Shown here one piece after another: positions 20,775-32,631 of a stretch of 64,000 nucleotides of DNA (position 1 is the first letter of the stretch; each line of letters begins with the position of its first letter). The notes beneath the pieces were generated by a model. The model searched no databases. It was not told where the DNA came from and saw nothing but the letters and a program-made list of their open reading frames with translations. A program made the translations under genes and the position numbers. Source of the DNA: Dipteronia dyeriana (Eukaryota > Streptophyta > Magnoliopsida > Sapindales > Sapindaceae); NCBI GenBank assembly GCA_032871835.1, contig CM065303.1, forward strand, positions 51,560,597-51,624,596, read 5' to 3'.

Positions 20775-22520
20775 TGAGTGGAAACGAAAATAGTCATGAG
20801 GGAGCCTCAAGCACAAGACCCCCTTTGCTCAATGGGGTGAATTACGCTACTTGGAAGGGCAAGATGGAATCCTATCTTTGCCAAATAGATGATCGTGCTT
20901 GGATAGCTATTGAAGACGGTTATACTCCTCCAACAATGATCACCGATGATGGTGTAGAAGCTCCCAAGCCCAAGTCTAGTTGGAGTACTCAAGAGTCTGA
21001 AGCATCCAAGTGGAACAACAAGGTTATGCATGCCATCCTACGTGTCGTGGACGATAATCAATACAAGTTGGTCCAAAACACTAGGATTGGAAAGGAGGCT
21101 TGGGACATTCTTCAAATGGCACATGAGAGAACCGAGGTAGTCAAGGACTCAAAGCTCCAAGTCCTCCAAATGCAATTTGAGATGATTAGGATTGAGGAGC
21201 ATGAATGCTTCAAAACATTCCAAGTGAAGTTGATGGATATTGTCAACCAAACCCATCAACTTGGTGACTCTTATTCTGACAGAAGAGTCAAGCAAAACAT
21301 TATGAGGTCACTTCTGTCAATGTTCGAATCAAAAGTGACTGCACTTGAAGAGAATAGTAAGTACAAGAATATAAAGTTGAGTGAAGTCATTGGAAGACTT
21401 CTAGCTTATGAGTCTAGATGGAACACCTCCAAAGAAGCAAAAGAGCATTGCCTTGAAGACCACTAAGGTTGAAGAAAATGAGGAGGATTCAGATGAAGAA
21501 ATGGCCCTCATGGTTAAAAGATTCAAGAAATTCATGAAGTTTGAGAGGAAAGGTTTTGGGTTAAAAGGAAAGGAAGTGAAGAAGAAAACTTCTTTCAAGA
21601 AGACTAAAAAGTTTCAAGAAAGTGACTCTAAGAAGGGCAATCAAAGCTATGAATACAGTGGTTTTGGTCACCTTGCTCCAGAATGTGCAAATTTGAAGAA
21701 AAAGAAAAAGGGGAAGGCGATGGCGGCCACTTGGAGTGATAGTGAAGACTTAGAAGAGGAAGAAAAATCTTCGGATGATGAAGATAGAGTTGAAAACTTC
21801 ATTGCCTTTACAACATCTCATAATGGCAAGGAAATTGTGAGTGACAAGGAAGAAGTAGATGACTCTAGTGATGAGAGTACATCTTCTAACTCTAGATTTG
21901 AGATTGATGAGGAAATGGACTATGTAGACTTCATGAAGTTTTTTGAAAAGTCTAGATTGAAAAAGAAGAAGGAGGTTCAAGAGTTAAAAAAAAAGAATCT
22001 AGAGTTGACTCTCAAGATTACTCACTTGAGTGAGAAAGTAAAGAGTGGAAAAGAGTTAGAGGAGAGTCTAAAATTGGAGCTTGTGATCACTAAGAAGAGT
22101 GAAGAAAACTTAAAGATTGAGCTTAAGGAAGCAAAAGAATTGGTTGCCAAGATGACATCCGAAACCGAGAGACTTGATAAGATGCTATCGCGTGGGAAGA
22201 GTCCTAGTGATAAAACGGGCCTAGGATATATGGAAGGCAAGGTTTCCACGTCCTTGAAGAAGACCATCTTTGTCAAAAGTCAAGAGGTCAAAGAGACTCA
22301 AGGTTCACACCAACAAATGAGATCTAATGAAGTTGGAGAATCTTCAAAGCAAGCTCAAATGAAGGCTCAAACAAATTCTAAAGCAAAAGCTCATCCACCA
22401 AGAGCTAGAACACATCATACAAGACCTCAACTTCCAAGGAGCCCTCAAATTAAACAAAAAAGTTTTCACCCACAACCAAAAAGAGAAGCTAATGTGGTTC
22501 AATCACAAAGGATGTTTTAA
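20775..22520 (+). pseudogene. gag: Copia B Gag (UBN2-type), broken
   Basis: Homologue of Gag in element A. The expected start ATGAGTGGAAAC is GTGAGTGGAAAC at 20775, so the usual start codon is lost; an upstream ATG at 20675 keeps the frame open but is probably not original. The capsid part reads NYATWKGKMESYLCQ and VVDDNQYKLVQNTRIGKEAWDIL. A frameshift near 21410-21460 moves the rest to another frame. The zinc knuckle is ruined: element A has CYECGGIGH, here it is SYEYSGFGH, losing both CX2C cysteines (about 21644-21690). Acidic, coiled-coil and basic Pro/Gln-rich tails follow to the stop at 22520. Confidence 0.88.
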
Positions 22521-24054
22521 ATAAGAGATTCGGCTCAACACCGAAGGACAACTCAAAGGAAATGGAAGTCTTCCATGCTCGCACAGGGATATGGGATAAA
22601 TTCTTATTTTACTCTTATTTGTCATTATTGTGGTGTTGAAGGTCATATAAGGCCGAACTATTTTAAATTCATTAAGTTGTGTCATTTTGAAAGCATGATT
22701 GAAAAGAATATGTTTAGAAGAGCCAAAATGCATGCACCTAGGAAGTTTAGAGCCAATGAACCTAAGGCTCCTAGAAATGACAATGTTGCTACTAGGTGGA
22801 TTAGGACAAATGAGTATGTTTGCCACGTGGCCCAAGTGGCGTTGAAGGCGAAAGCTTCTAACACTTGGTACTTTGATAGTGGATGTTCTAGGCACATGAC
22901 CGAAATTAAGAGTTTCTTTGAAACTCTTGTGATGGAGGATGGTGGATTTGTCACCTTTGGTGAAGAGTCACGTAAGAAAGTTCTAAGAAAAGGAAACATT
23001 ACCATCTCCGGTTTGCCCTCCTTACCTAATGCTCTCAATGTAGATGGCTTGCAAGCCAATCTCATTAGCATATCACACTTAAGTGATGAAGGGCTTTCGG
23101 TTTTGTTTGGAAAAGTTGATTGCTCTATTCTAAGAGAAGATGGTCAAGTGCTATTGAAAGGCAAGAGATCAAGTGACAATTGTTATTGTCTTGGTTGTAA
23201 TGGCATCTCTTGCAATTTGTCTAGTTGTGATCAAATTGAATTGTGGCATCAAAGGTTAGGCTATATGAATTTCAAAGACTTGAAAGTTCTTGAGAGGTTG
23301 AGAGCTGTGAGAGGCCTTCCTAAGTTTGGAAGTAAGATTGAGGGAGTTTGGGGACCTTGTTAATAAGGAAAGCAAACTAAGAGTGTGCACAAGAAGGGCA
23401 AGTACCTTGCCACCAAAGAGCCTTTAGAGCTTCTTCATATGGACCTTATGAGTCCCATACAAACCGAAAGTCTCGGTTGCAAGAGGTACATTTTTGTGTG
23501 TGTGGATGATTTTTCTAGATTTACTTGGACTTACATCCTTAGAGAAAAATCTGAAACATTTGAAATATTTAAAATGCTTTGTACTAAAGTTCAAAATGAA
23601 AAGGATTCTCACATAAAATGCATTAAGAGAATTAAGAGTGATCATGGGAGAGAATTTGAAAATGTTTGTTTTGAAAACTTTTGTGATAGTCTTGCCTCGA
23701 ACTCCTCAATAAAATGGGGTAGTAGAGAGGAAGAATAGAGTCCTCCAAGAGATGGCCCGTGTGATGTTGCATAGCAACAATGTGTCTAGGAATCTATGGG
23801 TTGCAGCTGGCAATACAGCTTGATATATAAGCAATAGGGTTTTTCTTAGGCCTGGGACTAGGCAAATCTCCTATGAATTATGAAAGGGTAGAAAGCCAAA
23901 TGTTAGAAAGCCAAATGTTAGCTACTTCCACTCATTTGGAAGCAAGTGCTACATTCTAAATGACCGTGATCAACTTGGTAAGTTTGATGCTAAGAGTGAT
24001 GAGGGGATTTTCATTGGCTATGTCCTAAATAGTAAGGCCTATAGAGTTTTTAAT
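22521..24054 (+). pseudogene. pol: Copia B protease and integrase, broken
   Basis: After gag comes the second finger-like motif (CHYCGVEGHIRPNYF) and the protease WYFDSGCSRHMT (DSG at 22875-22883). The pre-integrase segment reads LWHQRLGYMNF. The integrase begins LHMDLMSPIQTES and reads FVCVDDFSRFTWTY and RIKSDHGREFEN. A small deletion near 23690 removes the GISHEFSA-type segment and shifts frame, so the third catalytic acid region is out of frame. Stops also occur near 23360. The end (to 24054) carries the LNDRDQLGKFDAKSDEG-type region. Confidence 0.85.
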
Positions 24055-25870
24055 TTGAAGACACGAAGTGTAATGGAATCATTTAATGTGGTCATAGATG
24101 ATTGTAGGCCTAAGGTTAGTAACCATGGTGAGGAGATTAGTGTGGTTGATGATACTCCCTTGGTGCAGATTGATGAGATTTCTAGTGACGAGAAATCAAA
24201 GCTTGAAAAAGAGGTCACTCAATCTCTTGATAGAGATCCTACTTTGGACTTTAAGGAACCCGCTCCTTGGGTTAGACATCTCCACAACAAGAGTGACATT
24301 CTTAGAAATGTAAATGAAGGTGTGAGGACTAGACATCAATTAGCAAATCAAATTAGTTACACTTGCTACACTTCTCAAATTGAACCCAAAAAGGTTGATG
24401 AAGCTTTAAGTGATGAATTTTGGGTTCCTAAACCAATTTGAAAGAAATGAGGTTTGGACTCTAGTTATTAGGCCTAAGAACACCAATGTGATAGGCACCA
24501 AGTGGGTCTATAAGAACAAATCTGATGAGAATGGCAACATTGTGCGGAACAAAGCTAGACTTGTTGCACAAGGATACTCTCAAATTGAGGGTATCGACTT
24601 TGAGGAGACTTTTGCTCCTGTTACCCTATTAGAGTCCATTAGGCTTCTCTTATCCATATCATGTGTTCACAAGTTTAAGTTATATCAATTGGATGTTAAG
24701 AGTGTCTTCCTAAATAGTTTTTTGAGCAATCTAAGGGGTTTGAGGATCCATATCACCCCAATCATATTTATCGCCTCAAGAAGGCGCTATATGGGTTGAA
24801 ACAAGCACCAAGGGCTTGGTATGAGCGCCTCACTCTTTATCTTGTTGACAATGGCTATTCTAGAGGTAGTGTTGATAAGACTTTGTTCATCAAATGCACT
24901 AAGGTTGAGCTATTCATAGCTCAAATTTATGTCGATGACATCATTTTTGGTTCCACCAACAACTTGAAAGTTCAACAATTTGTTGATGTCATGACTCATG
25001 AGTTTGAAATGAGCATGGTTGGTGAACTCAATTACTTCCTAGGATTGCAAATCAAGCAAATGCATGATGGGATCTTCATATCCCAAGCTAAGTATGCAAA
25101 GAACCTAGTGAAGAAGTTTGGCCTTGAGAATGCTAAGCATTGTGACACACCAATGAGTACTATTTTGAAACTTAGCAAGGATGCTAGTGGAAAAGGTGTG
25201 GATCAAAGTCTATATCATGGCATGATAGGGAGCTTGCTATACTTGACTGCTAGTAGGCCCGATATAGCTTTTAGTGTTGGTGTTTGTTCTAGGTACCAAG
25301 CAAATCCCAAGGAATCCCGTCTCTCATCTATGAAGAGAATCATTCGTTATTTGAATGGGACATCCGACTATGGGATATGGTACTCTTTTGACACTAATGC
25401 TAGTTTAGTTGGATTTAGTGATGCAGATTGGGCAGGTAATTGTGATGATAGGAAGAGTACATCATGCGGTTGCTTCTTGCTAGGGAACAATCTTATGTCA
25501 TGGTTTTGCAAAAAGCAAAATTCCATCTCATTATCCACAGCCGAGGCAGAGTACATAGCAGTTGGGAGTGCTTGCACACAACTCCTTTGGATGAAGCAAA
25601 TGCTTGTGGATTATGGCTTTGAGCAAGGTACCTAACCCTTTATTTGATGACATGAGTGCCATCAATATTTTAAAAAATCCGGTCCAACATTCTAGAACTA
25701 AGCATATTGACATTAGACATCATTTCATTAGAGAGCTAGTTGAGTGCAAATGCATTGCACTTGAGCATGTGGGCACAAATGATCAATTAGCGGATTTCTT
25801 TACTAAACCATTAGATTCAACTAAGTTTAAATCTCTTAGTCAGTCTATTGGGATTCGTCATATGCATTGA
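24055..25870 (+). pseudogene. pol: Copia B reverse transcriptase and RNase H, broken
   Basis: A variable linker (24055-24440) leads into [30 protein letters not shown] and [14 protein letters not shown] deletion near 24720 removes the QEEVFVE segment and shifts the frame. The second part is open from 24796: KQAPRAWYERLT, YVDDIIFGST (YVDD at 24928-24939), then RNase H with GFSDADWAGNCDDRKST and STAEAEY. A further shift at about 25630 moves the last RNase H segment (HIDIRHHFIRELVE, DQLADFFTKPL) to the frame ending at 25870. Confidence 0.88.
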
Positions 25871-27080
25871 TGGGTTTTGGTGGTTGACCCCTTATGGGGA
25901 GCACAATCAAAGAGAGAGAACTTGTATCTTAATAAGCAAATAATTGTTCAATTTTATGCTCTTTAATTAATTGCTTGAGTATCTTGGATGCATATATTAT
26001 TATATGTCTTTTTATTCAATAAGTGTGTTTTGCCTTATTTGAAATGCATGTCTCATTTATGTTCAAACATGTATTTTTGAACTAGGGAATTTGATTGGGA
26101 AGTACATTCAATTGACCCAAAGTTTATCTCCATGTTTGTGAAAACTTGATCTTGTCACGCTTAAAGTGTTATGCATGGTGAATTTCTTGAATGCCTTCAA
26201 AAATGATTGCAAATATGTGTGGAAGTGACTTTTGAGACTTCATTCAATAAGGATATTGTATCCGTTTCAAGGTTTTCACAATCCAATAGTCTCTCTCTCT
26301 TTACTTTTTAACAAGGCTACTATCATACGGGCATCTTGCCCGGAAAAATCTAAAAGGGCGCAATAGTCGCTCATGTCTTGTTCAACTTGTAAGATTTGAT
26401 AATTGCTCTTTTTTTTTGGTTAATCTAAATCTTGTTTTCCATTGATAGTTTGGTGCAAATTGGTTTGACTTCTCTTGGAACCTCATGTGCAATTTTCCTT
26501 TGCCAAATACCATGCTTTTGGAAGTTGATGTTGCATGTATTTCACTCAAGGCAAATCTTTCGCACATATTCAACTCAATACCACTTCCTTGAATTTCTCT
26601 CTCTCTTAATTAACCTGCATAAAGTTTTTGTATATGGTTATGCATTTACATTGCAAACATCTCTCTTTGCTACAGCATCCCGGTTGGGGAATACTCTTTT
26701 GCCTATCTTGTAACAAAAAGGGGGAGTAGTGTTGGATTTAAGGGGAGTTGATATTGGCATGTTTTAAGGGGAGATTGACCTATTTAGGGGGAGCATTTGC
26801 TTTGTGCATTTTTGATTGCATGTTACATGTTTCTATTTCATGCAAATTGCACTTGGTTTTATTTTTCTTGATCTCTCTCATACACTTGTCTTGGAAAGTG
26901 TAGTTCTTTGTTTTATAAGGATGATCATGCTACAAGAGATGAAAGATTTGAAGATTTAGCTTTAGGTATCTCTTGTAACATAAAATGTTTGTTTGTTGAC
27001 CTCTTGTTATTTCTTGTTATTTGTTGTGAGAATACCTTGTGAGTGAGTGGTTTTGTCACGAAATAGCCAAATGGGGAGAT
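25871..27080 (+). other. 3' spacer of element B with polypurine tracts
   Basis: No gene is recognisable and no envelope-like ORF is evident. The spacer holds at least four G-rich purine tracts at 26714-26726, 26739-26750, 26766-26777 and 26784-26792, besides the tract directly before the 3' LTR. Confidence 0.65.
27071..27080 (+). other. Polypurine tract of element B
   Basis: ATGGGGAGAT directly precedes the TG of the 3' LTR, where plus-strand cDNA synthesis is expected to start. Confidence 0.8.
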
Positions 27081-28607
27081 TGTAAGTTCCTCGGTTTTTG
27101 ATTGGCTTATTTCGTTGACAACCACATTTTGGGATCAATATGTAAGGGTAGTTTAGGTCTTCATTGCTCAAGCCATTCTCTCAAGCATCAAAGGTAAAAT
27201 CACTTGCTTAACTTCTTTGAAGAGATTTAGAGCACACACTCACTCTCATGCTTGTTTGATCTCTTTGCATTTGTGCTTATTATCTCTTGCTTGGTTGAAT
27301 TGATTGCATCTTGTGATTAAAATTTCATGTCATGTTAGGCATTAGGATGCATTCCCTTCACCTCATTTCTCTTGCATGTATTGTGTGGGTGTGTGTGTGA
27401 AGGTGGTGAGCTGGGCACCACTAGAGCAGTGCCCTCACTAGCGCCAACACCAGCGCAGCTTTCCAGTGGTATAGCGCTGGTGGTGGGCTGGTTGTCATGC
27501 GCGCCAACACCAGCGCAAACTTACAAGTGGTTTTTCGCTGGTGGTGTGCTAGTCGTCATGTGCACCTCACCAGCGTAACTTGTCCAGTGAGTTATCGCTG
27601 GTCGTTCTCTACTCGACCAGCGCACAGGCACCAGTGCACATTCCGTCTTTTGACCTATTTTTTCCAAAACGACGTAACTTCACTTTGGGCTTCATATAAA
27701 TATATCATCTTCTTCCCAATTCATTTTTAGAGCTTCTTAACCAAATTTTAAGAGAAAGATAAGGTTCTTTAGAGAGAGAATCTCCAATAAGGTATTTTTA
27801 CTCAACCATCCTTAATATCCAAATCATCAAGCATCTTTCAAGCATGGGTTTCTTGTGTGTTCATACCTAGGTATTCTCTACATGCTCTAAGCTTTATGAT
27901 TTCATCTCTAAGACATGTATGCCTAGTGTCTTAGTCCTTATTGCATATTAATTGCTTGCTTGGTTGTTTAATTGTTTTTATGACATGCTTGTGTATTGAT
28001 TGTTGGTTGAGATGCATTAATTTGTGATAGCTAGCATTTAGGACGATTTTACCCTTCTAGCTAATTCTTCTTGCCTTTGCATTTAGAACATTGATATCTA
28101 GTATTTGTTTTAATTGTCATTATTAATCCTAGATAAGCATGAATGTCTTAACCTAGCATTTTTTGCATATTGAATATTCTTACATATTCACTTAGGTTGC
28201 CGTTATCTTTTCATTGTTGAGATAGCTTGTGGCTAAGTGGTTAGTGCACAAGGCTAGGGATCAAAAATCACTATTAAGGCCCGTTGGGTAGAGTAAAAGG
28301 GTTAGTAACTGGAGGGTTAGACGGGAGGTCAACCTAGGTTGTAAGCTTTTACTCAATAGTGGATTTTGAGGATCAAGAGGTGGCGCTCTAAACAGCCCGT
28401 GGTTTTTCCCAGTTGGAAGGTTTCCACGTATATATTGCGTGTTGTTGTTGTTTTATGTTTGTTGTCTTTTATTTGAACATTTAGTAGAGTTGGGCAGAAT
28501 TGTTAATATTGATTAATTAGTAAAATTGGTAATCTATCGAATTAAAAACCTATTCACCCCCCCTCCCCTCCTCTAGGTTATAGACACATACTTTCTAGGG
28601 AATTTCA
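27081..28607 (+). repeat. 3' LTR of element B
   Basis: A 1527-bp LTR starting TGTAAGTTCC and ending GGGAATTTCA, partner of 19129-20633. It contains the same palindromic U3 block (27400-27635) and a TATA box at 27695-27702. Most point differences are G/C here against A/T in the 5' LTR, as expected from decay of methylated cytosines. Confidence 0.93.
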
Positions 28608-29209
28608 ACATTTCTCAGCTCGCACTGTTCCCTCTACAGCATGAGAAAGCCAATCAGATGCCTCCAAAAGCCAGGAGTCAGCTGGTGAGGAGCTAGCTGT
28701 AGGGCACTGAGAGCCCGTCGAAGAGTAGAATGAAGAGGAAGCCTGACCCCGTTTTCAAAGGCCACTATGTGGATCAAAAGCATGCCTTTGGGCGGATTGA
28801 AGACGTCATAATTTCTATGAGGAATTGTGAGGGAGACGCTGTCAGGAATACCATACTTGGACCTCAAGTGATAGATTGATTTCGGATCAACAGTAAAATA
28901 TGGGATAACCTTAAAGGCATAGGGAAGAGACCTCACCGGAGAAGGACCAACAACTGTGACTTGACCCTTCCCAGCGGTGTCGTCCCTCTTTTCTTCGACA
29001 GAGCCTTCGTCAATAAAGTTTAAGGGGCAATCTGGTCAGTTAGTGAACTCGGTTCCAATGGGCATAATTATATTCGACCGACGACAATATGGGTTCGGGG
29101 GAGAGTCATCATTGTCGAAGTCTTTTCGTGCATGTTTTCCCTAGGCAAGGCTGGAAACTTCTACACCATCAATGAGGGAATAGACGGAGTCATGGCTGAC
29201 TTTCGACAT
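28608..29209 (-). pseudogene. Transposase_28-like antisense ORF, N-terminal part
   Basis: The start is placed at 29209 (MSKVSHDSVYSLI). An open stretch at 28634-28936 reads YHLRSKYGIPDSVSL, then ENGVRLPLHSTLRRALSAL and LAPHQLTPGFWRHLIGF. This is the hallmark of the putative gypsy-type transposon family (Transposase_28). Stops occur near 29145 and at 28634, where a Trp codon of the LWRE-like motif has become TAG. Copia B then interrupts it, and the rest resumes at 19128. The ORF runs antisense to LTR3 and starts 400 bp from it. Its biochemical role is not established. Confidence 0.75.
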
Positions 29210-29596
29210 AATGGAATAAGATTTTGAGGCAGATGAAAAGAGATGGAACTGAAGCGTAACTGAAGAGGGTAGCAAAAGAGTGGGAATTCAAAAATTTGAA
29301 GTTAAAATGAAAGTGTGAGGAATGCGGTGAAACAACAGGGTATAAATAGAAGTGGATAAAGTGATGACATCGGTGATACATCGGTGATGACATTAGTGGA
29401 TAAAGTATATAAATAGGTTGGGGGTAACGTAGCCGGATTATTTTGGGGAATGCATCGGTCTATGCTTGCCACATCACTTATGCAATTAATGAGAAGATCT
29501 CTACCAAGATTCTTGGTAACGATGAAGAAGGGAGAATTTACCAATTAAAATAAGAAATTCGACTCCAACCCCAACTCAATCATCGGTGTTCAAGTC

Positions 29597-29608
29597 AGAG
29601 GGGAATTC
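29597..29608 (+). other. Polypurine tract before LTR3
   Basis: AGAGGGGAATTC directly precedes the TG of LTR3. This makes LTR3 a 3' LTR of a plus-oriented element and confirms that the Transposase_28-like ORF is antisense. Confidence 0.7.
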
Positions 29609-30776
29609 TGTTGATAGCTAAATTTGGCTAGGGACCGAAAAGGAAATTCTCTACTTTCCTAACCCGAATCCAAGCTCGAGATTACCCACCATGGAACTAT
29701 GGATCCTAAGGTTGAGCTGGGGATACCGCCCTGTAGATACAAGGAATGATCATCGGGCTCCAAGGCATCTGAGGTAGATCCCGACACGATCGTATTGTGC
29801 TCCTTACATCGAAGTAATAACTCAAAGTAAGCCCGATGTGTGACGGTCCAACTTCCCCGAAGTTAAATCTACCTTATAACCTCTCCAGAAGCCAGCCAGC
29901 CATCCTCTCCAAGCACAAAGAGAGACCTATTATGCACCCAACGTGCACAATAGTATTGTTTCGTCTCTCTGAATGAAGATTCAAACCCATCTGGACCAGT
30001 GGGACGAAACTCGCTAAAGCTCCGTTATCGATAAAAGAGCTCCCCGCGCGACCACCTCGAGTTCTAAGGGACTTGGAAAGGTCTAGCCAAACTACTTGTA
30101 CCAAGACCAGGGCATGAATCTACCTCATTTTACAAAACAATGAACGTTATGCTCGATGACCTCCATGAGGAATCACACCATGAAAACACACAGGATCATA
30201 TCCACACTCTATCGAACATTGAAACACCGCATACGTGCATGGCAAGTGTTTGGGTCCAAAGAGGAAACAAACTTATCTCCAACAAAGATATTCTCTAACT
30301 TCGTCATTAATCCAAAGTCAATGACTTTTAAATAAAAGGTCTCGCCTGATAAGGAGGGATCGGATTCAGAGAATCATGGCGGAAGAATCACAAATTTAAC
30401 CTATTTTGACTATGTATAAATACGCCCAAGTATGCGTTGAGAGAAGAAAAGAAAAAAAAATGGGAGAAAGAGGGGATTCTTGGCCTAAATTCTGTAATCA
30501 GAACACAGCCGTCATTGTATTCTACTATTCGACATGCATGAGGTTTCCACCCTACTATACCCAGAGAGATTGAAAGTGTTTGAGAGATTTTTGTATGGCA
30601 TACATGATCTATAATAAAAAGCTATATTCCCATTTTCATTGTATTCGCCTTTAAACACCCACCTCTGTCCTAACAAGTTAGGTACCTAAGGTACCGACCC
30701 CGGCCACCACCTCCGTGGTGCTGGTCTCAAGAGTGTTAACTGGAATTCCTCACCCCGAGCGAGTTTTCTATTAACA
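29609..30776 (+). repeat. LTR3, 3' LTR of a Tat-like gypsy element
   Basis: A 1168-bp LTR in plus orientation, starting TGTTGATAGC and ending CTATTAACA. It aligns with the reverse complement of LTR1 at both ends and has TATAAATA at 30415-30422. A polypurine tract precedes it and no primer-binding site follows. The 5' LTR and gag-pol of its element are not seen in plus orientation upstream. Confidence 0.83.
30415..30422 (+). promoter_or_regulatory. TATA box of LTR3
   Basis: TATAAATA in the context TATGTATAAATACGCCC, at the same place as in LTR1. Confidence 0.6.
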
Positions 30777-30908
30777 ATTTTCCAGTTAACAATTATAATA
30801 ATTAAACAATAAATGCTATAAGATTTGTTAAACTAGAAATCACTTTATTAATATGAAACGATTGTCAAAAACATTATTACACTCATGCTATTGAGCATAA
30901 TCCTAACA
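30777..30908 (-). repeat. Tip of an Angela/Tork-like LTR
   Basis: About 120 bp from 30790 match the outer ends of the LTRs at 48165-48731 and 52430-53006 (ATTTGTTAAACTAGAAATC, CTTTATTAATATGAAA). The match ends exactly at the LTR terminus CCTAACA. It lies directly against the end of LTR3, with the rest of its LTR missing. Confidence 0.7.
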
Positions 30909-32631
30909 CCGGGAACCGCTCCAATATCAGGATAGCTCCTGTATAGTAGAGCTGCACCTCTCATGTTTCTTTATAGCAGACTCGCGTCGTTACTGGTTCT
31001 CCTATCAAAGAGTTCTATTGGATTTGTACCTGATCATACGGACCCTTCAAGTTATTGGATCCGCTATTTAGAAGCTCCTAGGTAGTGGTAGCAGGTCAAA
31101 TCATGAATCTGGAAAGCCAACTCAGTTGTGTGATCGTCGAGGTAGTATGACCGATAGAGGTTTAGTGGCTTCTCACTTCACGTACCGGGCTAATCAATGC
31201 CTAAGTTTGCCACTGAGATCCCGATCTATTCCAGAAAGGTCCAGATCTTCATTTCAGCTGCTGGGGACTTCTAGGATCCCAAGAACCCCCTAAGACCAGT
31301 ACCAAACTGATGGCTCCTTTCCATTTGTACCGGGCCATTCAATGCCCTAGAAAGCCACCAATATCCTGATCCATTCGAGGAGCTCCCAAAGGCTTCTCAC
31401 ATTTGATGAGGCCTCCTACATGCCTGAGAAAGCCTCTGGAGCGGCAACACCGCTGCAAAACTGGTGGATCCTCTCTATTTGTATCGAGCCATCCAACCCC
31501 CAAGTGAATCACCAAGGTCTCTACTTATTCCGGAGGGGTCTAGGGCTTCAATTCAATTGTTGGGGACTTCTAGGATACCAATCATGCCTCTGGACTACTA
31601 CCGGACCGGTGGCTCTTCTCTACTTATATCTGGCCATCCATCGTCCTAGCGAGCTACCGTGGTTTCGATCCACCTCCTTGGTTAGTCTACTCAACAATAG
31701 CAACTCCTTTCTACATGGTCCCACTGCTTGGTTGGAGGAAGAGTCGCCATCCCCTAGCACCGCCACTTCGAAGCCAGCTTCTACCACCTTGGTTGGATCA
31801 GCTTGAATCAGCCTTGGCCACCATCTCCTCAATTGGATCGATCGGGACCTCATCCACCACTTTAGCATCAGTTTGGACCTACCCATCCTTGGTAATATCA
31901 GTCTGGATGTCTACCTCCTTGACAGGTTCAGGTACGCAGGTTTGAAACTCCTCTTACATCCTAACTTTTATAGCAACCCATATCTGCCAGACTAGTTTGG
32001 ACCTCCATTTCCTTGGTAGGATCCATCTGGACCTCTAACCCCTTGGCAGGCTCAGATGGAGAGGCAGAAGGGTTTGAAGCTCATCTGACATCCTGAACTT
32101 CTACATTAGTAAGGGACTTCAAAGTATTTCCTCCCCCAGTGCGACTAGAAGAGATGGGCACCAAACCCTCTTCATCACATGTGAACCTAACGTCTCAAGA
32201 AGAACCGGTTTCAGTAGGGGTGAACGGAGCTAACTCTGTAGTTTTCTCTATGATCACCTCCCGGTTCCATCCTTCAATAATGCTCAGGTTAGATGGGGGA
32301 GGAAGAGCCTGAGTCACCTAGTAAGTAGCATCCTTCAGTAAAGGAAGCATCCAATTTGGCTTCCAAGGCAGCCACGCTGCTGCATGGAGCTTAGACCACT
32401 TCCTCCAGATTTTTTCTCCTCCTTTATAGAGATCCTTGTAAGGCACAATGCATGGTCTTGAGCCTCTCTGTACCCTATGCATGATGGATCCGCTCCCATT
32501 CTACATTAGCCTCAACCACGGTTGCTCCAGCTTTGGTAAGGATTTCATCCATAATGACCGCACCCTTCGCTGCCTTCGTTAACTTCTCTTACTCCTAGTT
32601 TGACCTCTGAAATTTCCCTTTATCTTTATAG
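30909..32631 (-). pseudogene. Transposase_28-like tail and repeats, minus strand
   Basis: A second copy of the region seen at 10750-14000, inverted. From about 32590 the minus strand reads a coiled-coil tail with SSVAALEAKLDASFTEG, then ALPPPSNLSIIEGWNREV and ELAPFTPTETGSS, with stops between. From 31800 down to 30909 the CGGGCCATTCAATGCCCTAG-type repeats return, then the segment equivalent to 13500-13700. The upstream domain is cut by the LTR fragment at 32632. No protein is expressible. Confidence 0.62.

Larger units (their letters stand above)
19129..28607 (+). mobile_element. SIRE-type Ty1/copia element B, full length, nested
   Basis: A 9.48-kb element with 5' LTR 19129-20633, primer-binding site, gag, protease, integrase, RT, RNase H, spacer, polypurine tract and 3' LTR 27081-28607. 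Flanks are ACCTT (19124-19128) and ACATT (28608-28612), a 5-bp target duplication with one mismatch. It interrupts a minus-strand Transposase_28-like ORF. The first ~125 aligned bases of the LTRs show about 11 differences by eye, mostly C/T or G/A, so the insertion is fairly old. The reading frames are broken. Confidence 0.93.

Noticed and set aside
25871..27080. An envelope-like gene in the SIRE-type spacer
   Set aside because: Some SIRE elements have one here, but I see only short frames without a signal peptide or transmembrane pattern.
31420..31945. Overlapping open frames on both strands
   Set aside because: They lie in the tandem-repeat spacer related to 11680-13460 and the antisense ORF tail; the frames are incidental.
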